A stretch of DNA of 64,000 bases from Rhizobium aethiopicum. Its GTDB lineage: Bacteria > Pseudomonadota > Alphaproteobacteria > Rhizobiales > Rhizobiaceae. The notes under the pieces were generated by a model. The model was not told the DNA's origin and did not search any database. It was given only the letters and a program-made list of their open reading frames with translations. Numbering within the stretch: the first letter of the stretch is position 1; the number at the start of each line of letters is the position of its first letter. The position numbers and the translations under genes were made by a program. The DNA is taken from contig NZ_FMAJ01000005.1 of assembly GCF_900094625.1 (NCBI RefSeq), positions 1 to 64,000 of the forward strand. Reading direction: 5' to 3'. Of this stretch, positions 63,382 to 64,000 are shown one piece after another.

Positions 63382-64000
63382 ATGTCAACGTCGCTCACCG
63401 AGAAATTTCGTCCAAAACTGCACCTGACGGCCAAGTACGGATGGATCAACGATCCGAACGGCTTAATTAAAGTCGATGGTATCTACCACGTCTTCTACCA
63501 GCATGATCCGAACAGCATCCATCACGGGCCGATGCATTGGGGCCATTCCAGTTCGCGCGACCTGGTAAACTGGGAGCAACATGAGGTGGCGCTCTTTCCT
63601 GACGGGAACGGGACATGTTTCTCCGGCTGCGCGGTTGAAACAGACGACGGCAAGATCAAGCTGATCTATACATCACACAGGTTGGATGAAGCCGGAAAGG
63701 ATTTTCAGCAGCAATGCCTCGTTCATGCCGACCGCGCGCTTTCGAAATTCGAGAAGGAACCAAGCAACCCGATCATAAAGAATTCAGGCCTGGGATGCTT
63801 CCGCGACCCGAAGGTCTTCTGGCACGCAGAAGGCGGCCGCTGGATCATGGCACTCGCCCATGGGGAAACGATCGGACAGTCGATCGGCTTCCACTCGTCA
63901 GAGGACCTGATTAACTGGACCTTCGAGAGCGAATTCGGCAACGAAGACGGCCGTCACGGGAGTGGCCCGTGGGAGTGCCCCGACCTGTTGCCGATGGTTG
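63382..64000 (+). CDS. GH32 beta-fructosidase (sucrose-6-phosphate hydrolase/levanase type), partial
   Basis: The window ends after 206 codons. The start at 63382 gives LHLTAKYGWINDPNGLIKVD with nucleophile Asp24, then YHVFYQHDPNSIHHGPMHWG, FRDPKVFW (transition-state Asp, about 142) and GPWECPDLLPMV (acid/base Glu about 198). All three GH32 catalytic residues are present. No signal peptide is visible, suggesting cytosolic hydrolysis of sucrose or sucrose-6-phosphate. The 3' part lies beyond the window. Confidence 0.93.
   Translation, partial: MSTSLTEKFRPKLHLTAKYGWINDPNGLIKVDGIYHVFYQHDPNSIHHGPMHWGHSSSRDLVNWEQHEVALFPDGNGTCFSGCAVETDDGKIKLIYTSHRLDEAGKDFQQQCLVHADRALSKFEKEPSNPIIKNSGLGCFRDPKVFWHAEGGRWIMALAHGETIGQSIGFHSSEDLINWTFESEFGNEDGRHGSGPWECPDLLPMV

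Noticed and set aside
1..64000. tRNA, rRNA and CRISPR arrays
   Set aside because: Looked for cloverleaf-like ends, rRNA-like segments and regularly spaced repeats; none were recognised by eye.

Overview
The window looks like a stretch of a Rhizobium-type alphaproteobacterial genome, probably a large plasmid or chromid. Reasons: GC-rich coding, alphaproteobacterial SOS boxes (GTTC-N7-GTTC), an imuA-imuB-dnaE2 mutagenesis cassette, SyrB-like proteins, and a complete rhizobial/Brucella erythritol locus (eryABCD with tpiA2/rpiB paralogues and an eryEFG ABC importer). I saw no replication origin, rRNA, tRNA or CRISPR array. Everything was read by eye from the sequence; no database search was run.

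Layout. (1) 0.4-8.5 kb is a DNA-damage island: dnaE2, imuB and imuA on the minus strand, a small Cys-rich protein plus dinB on the plus strand, and two divergent SRAP-domain genes. A perfect SOS box sits in each of the two divergent promoter regions. (2) 8.6-13.9 kb holds accessory genes: a frameshifted sialidase, a DUF6894 protein, a Crp/Fnr regulator and three tandem SyrB-like coiled-coil proteins. (3) 14.5-23.5 kb is ion transport with decay: kup, a broken NhaP-type antiporter remnant, a glycosyltransferase, a DUF2062 protein, an IS1595-type transposase scrap, an Nramp-related transporter, nhaA, and a crcB lacking its first half coupled to an EamA transporter. (4) 23.9-25.1 kb is a divergent pair, a Spy-like periplasmic protein and a Crp/Fnr regulator, around a 14+4+14 bp perfect palindrome.

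(5) 25.4-42.4 kb is the polyol region. Minus-strand eryA-eryB-eryC-eryD, a DeoR remnant, tpiA2(eryH)-rpiB(eryI) and a class I FBP aldolase form the path from erythritol to D-erythrose-4-phosphate and central metabolism. Divergently, a DUF2291 gene and eryEFG encode uptake. Behind these lies a second, unassigned module: a DeoR regulator, a LyxK-like FGGY kinase and a GlpD-like FAD dehydrogenase.

(6) 42.9-56 kb is the most novel-looking part. About a dozen small-molecule and electrophile-processing enzymes (two Tat-exported alpha/beta hydrolases, three SDRs, a tautomerase, a VOC protein, a cysteine hydrolase, a signal-peptide crotonase, RidA, nitronate monooxygenase, a DJ-1/PfpI protein and an NTF2-like protein) surround one LysR regulator. 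A roughly 30-bp near-palindromic element recurs in nearly every promoter region, core AAGGTGTCGGCGATACCTT. The genes form short convergent operons closed by strong hairpins. This reads as a self-contained LysR regulon. (7) 56.4-62 kb carries a ketoglutarate-semialdehyde-type aldehyde dehydrogenase, a LuxR/FixJ-type regulator and a 970-residue winged-helix/AP-ATPase/TPR regulator. (8) 62.2-64 kb begins a sugar locus: paired LacI-type operators, a HAD phosphatase and a GH32 beta-fructosidase cut by the window end.
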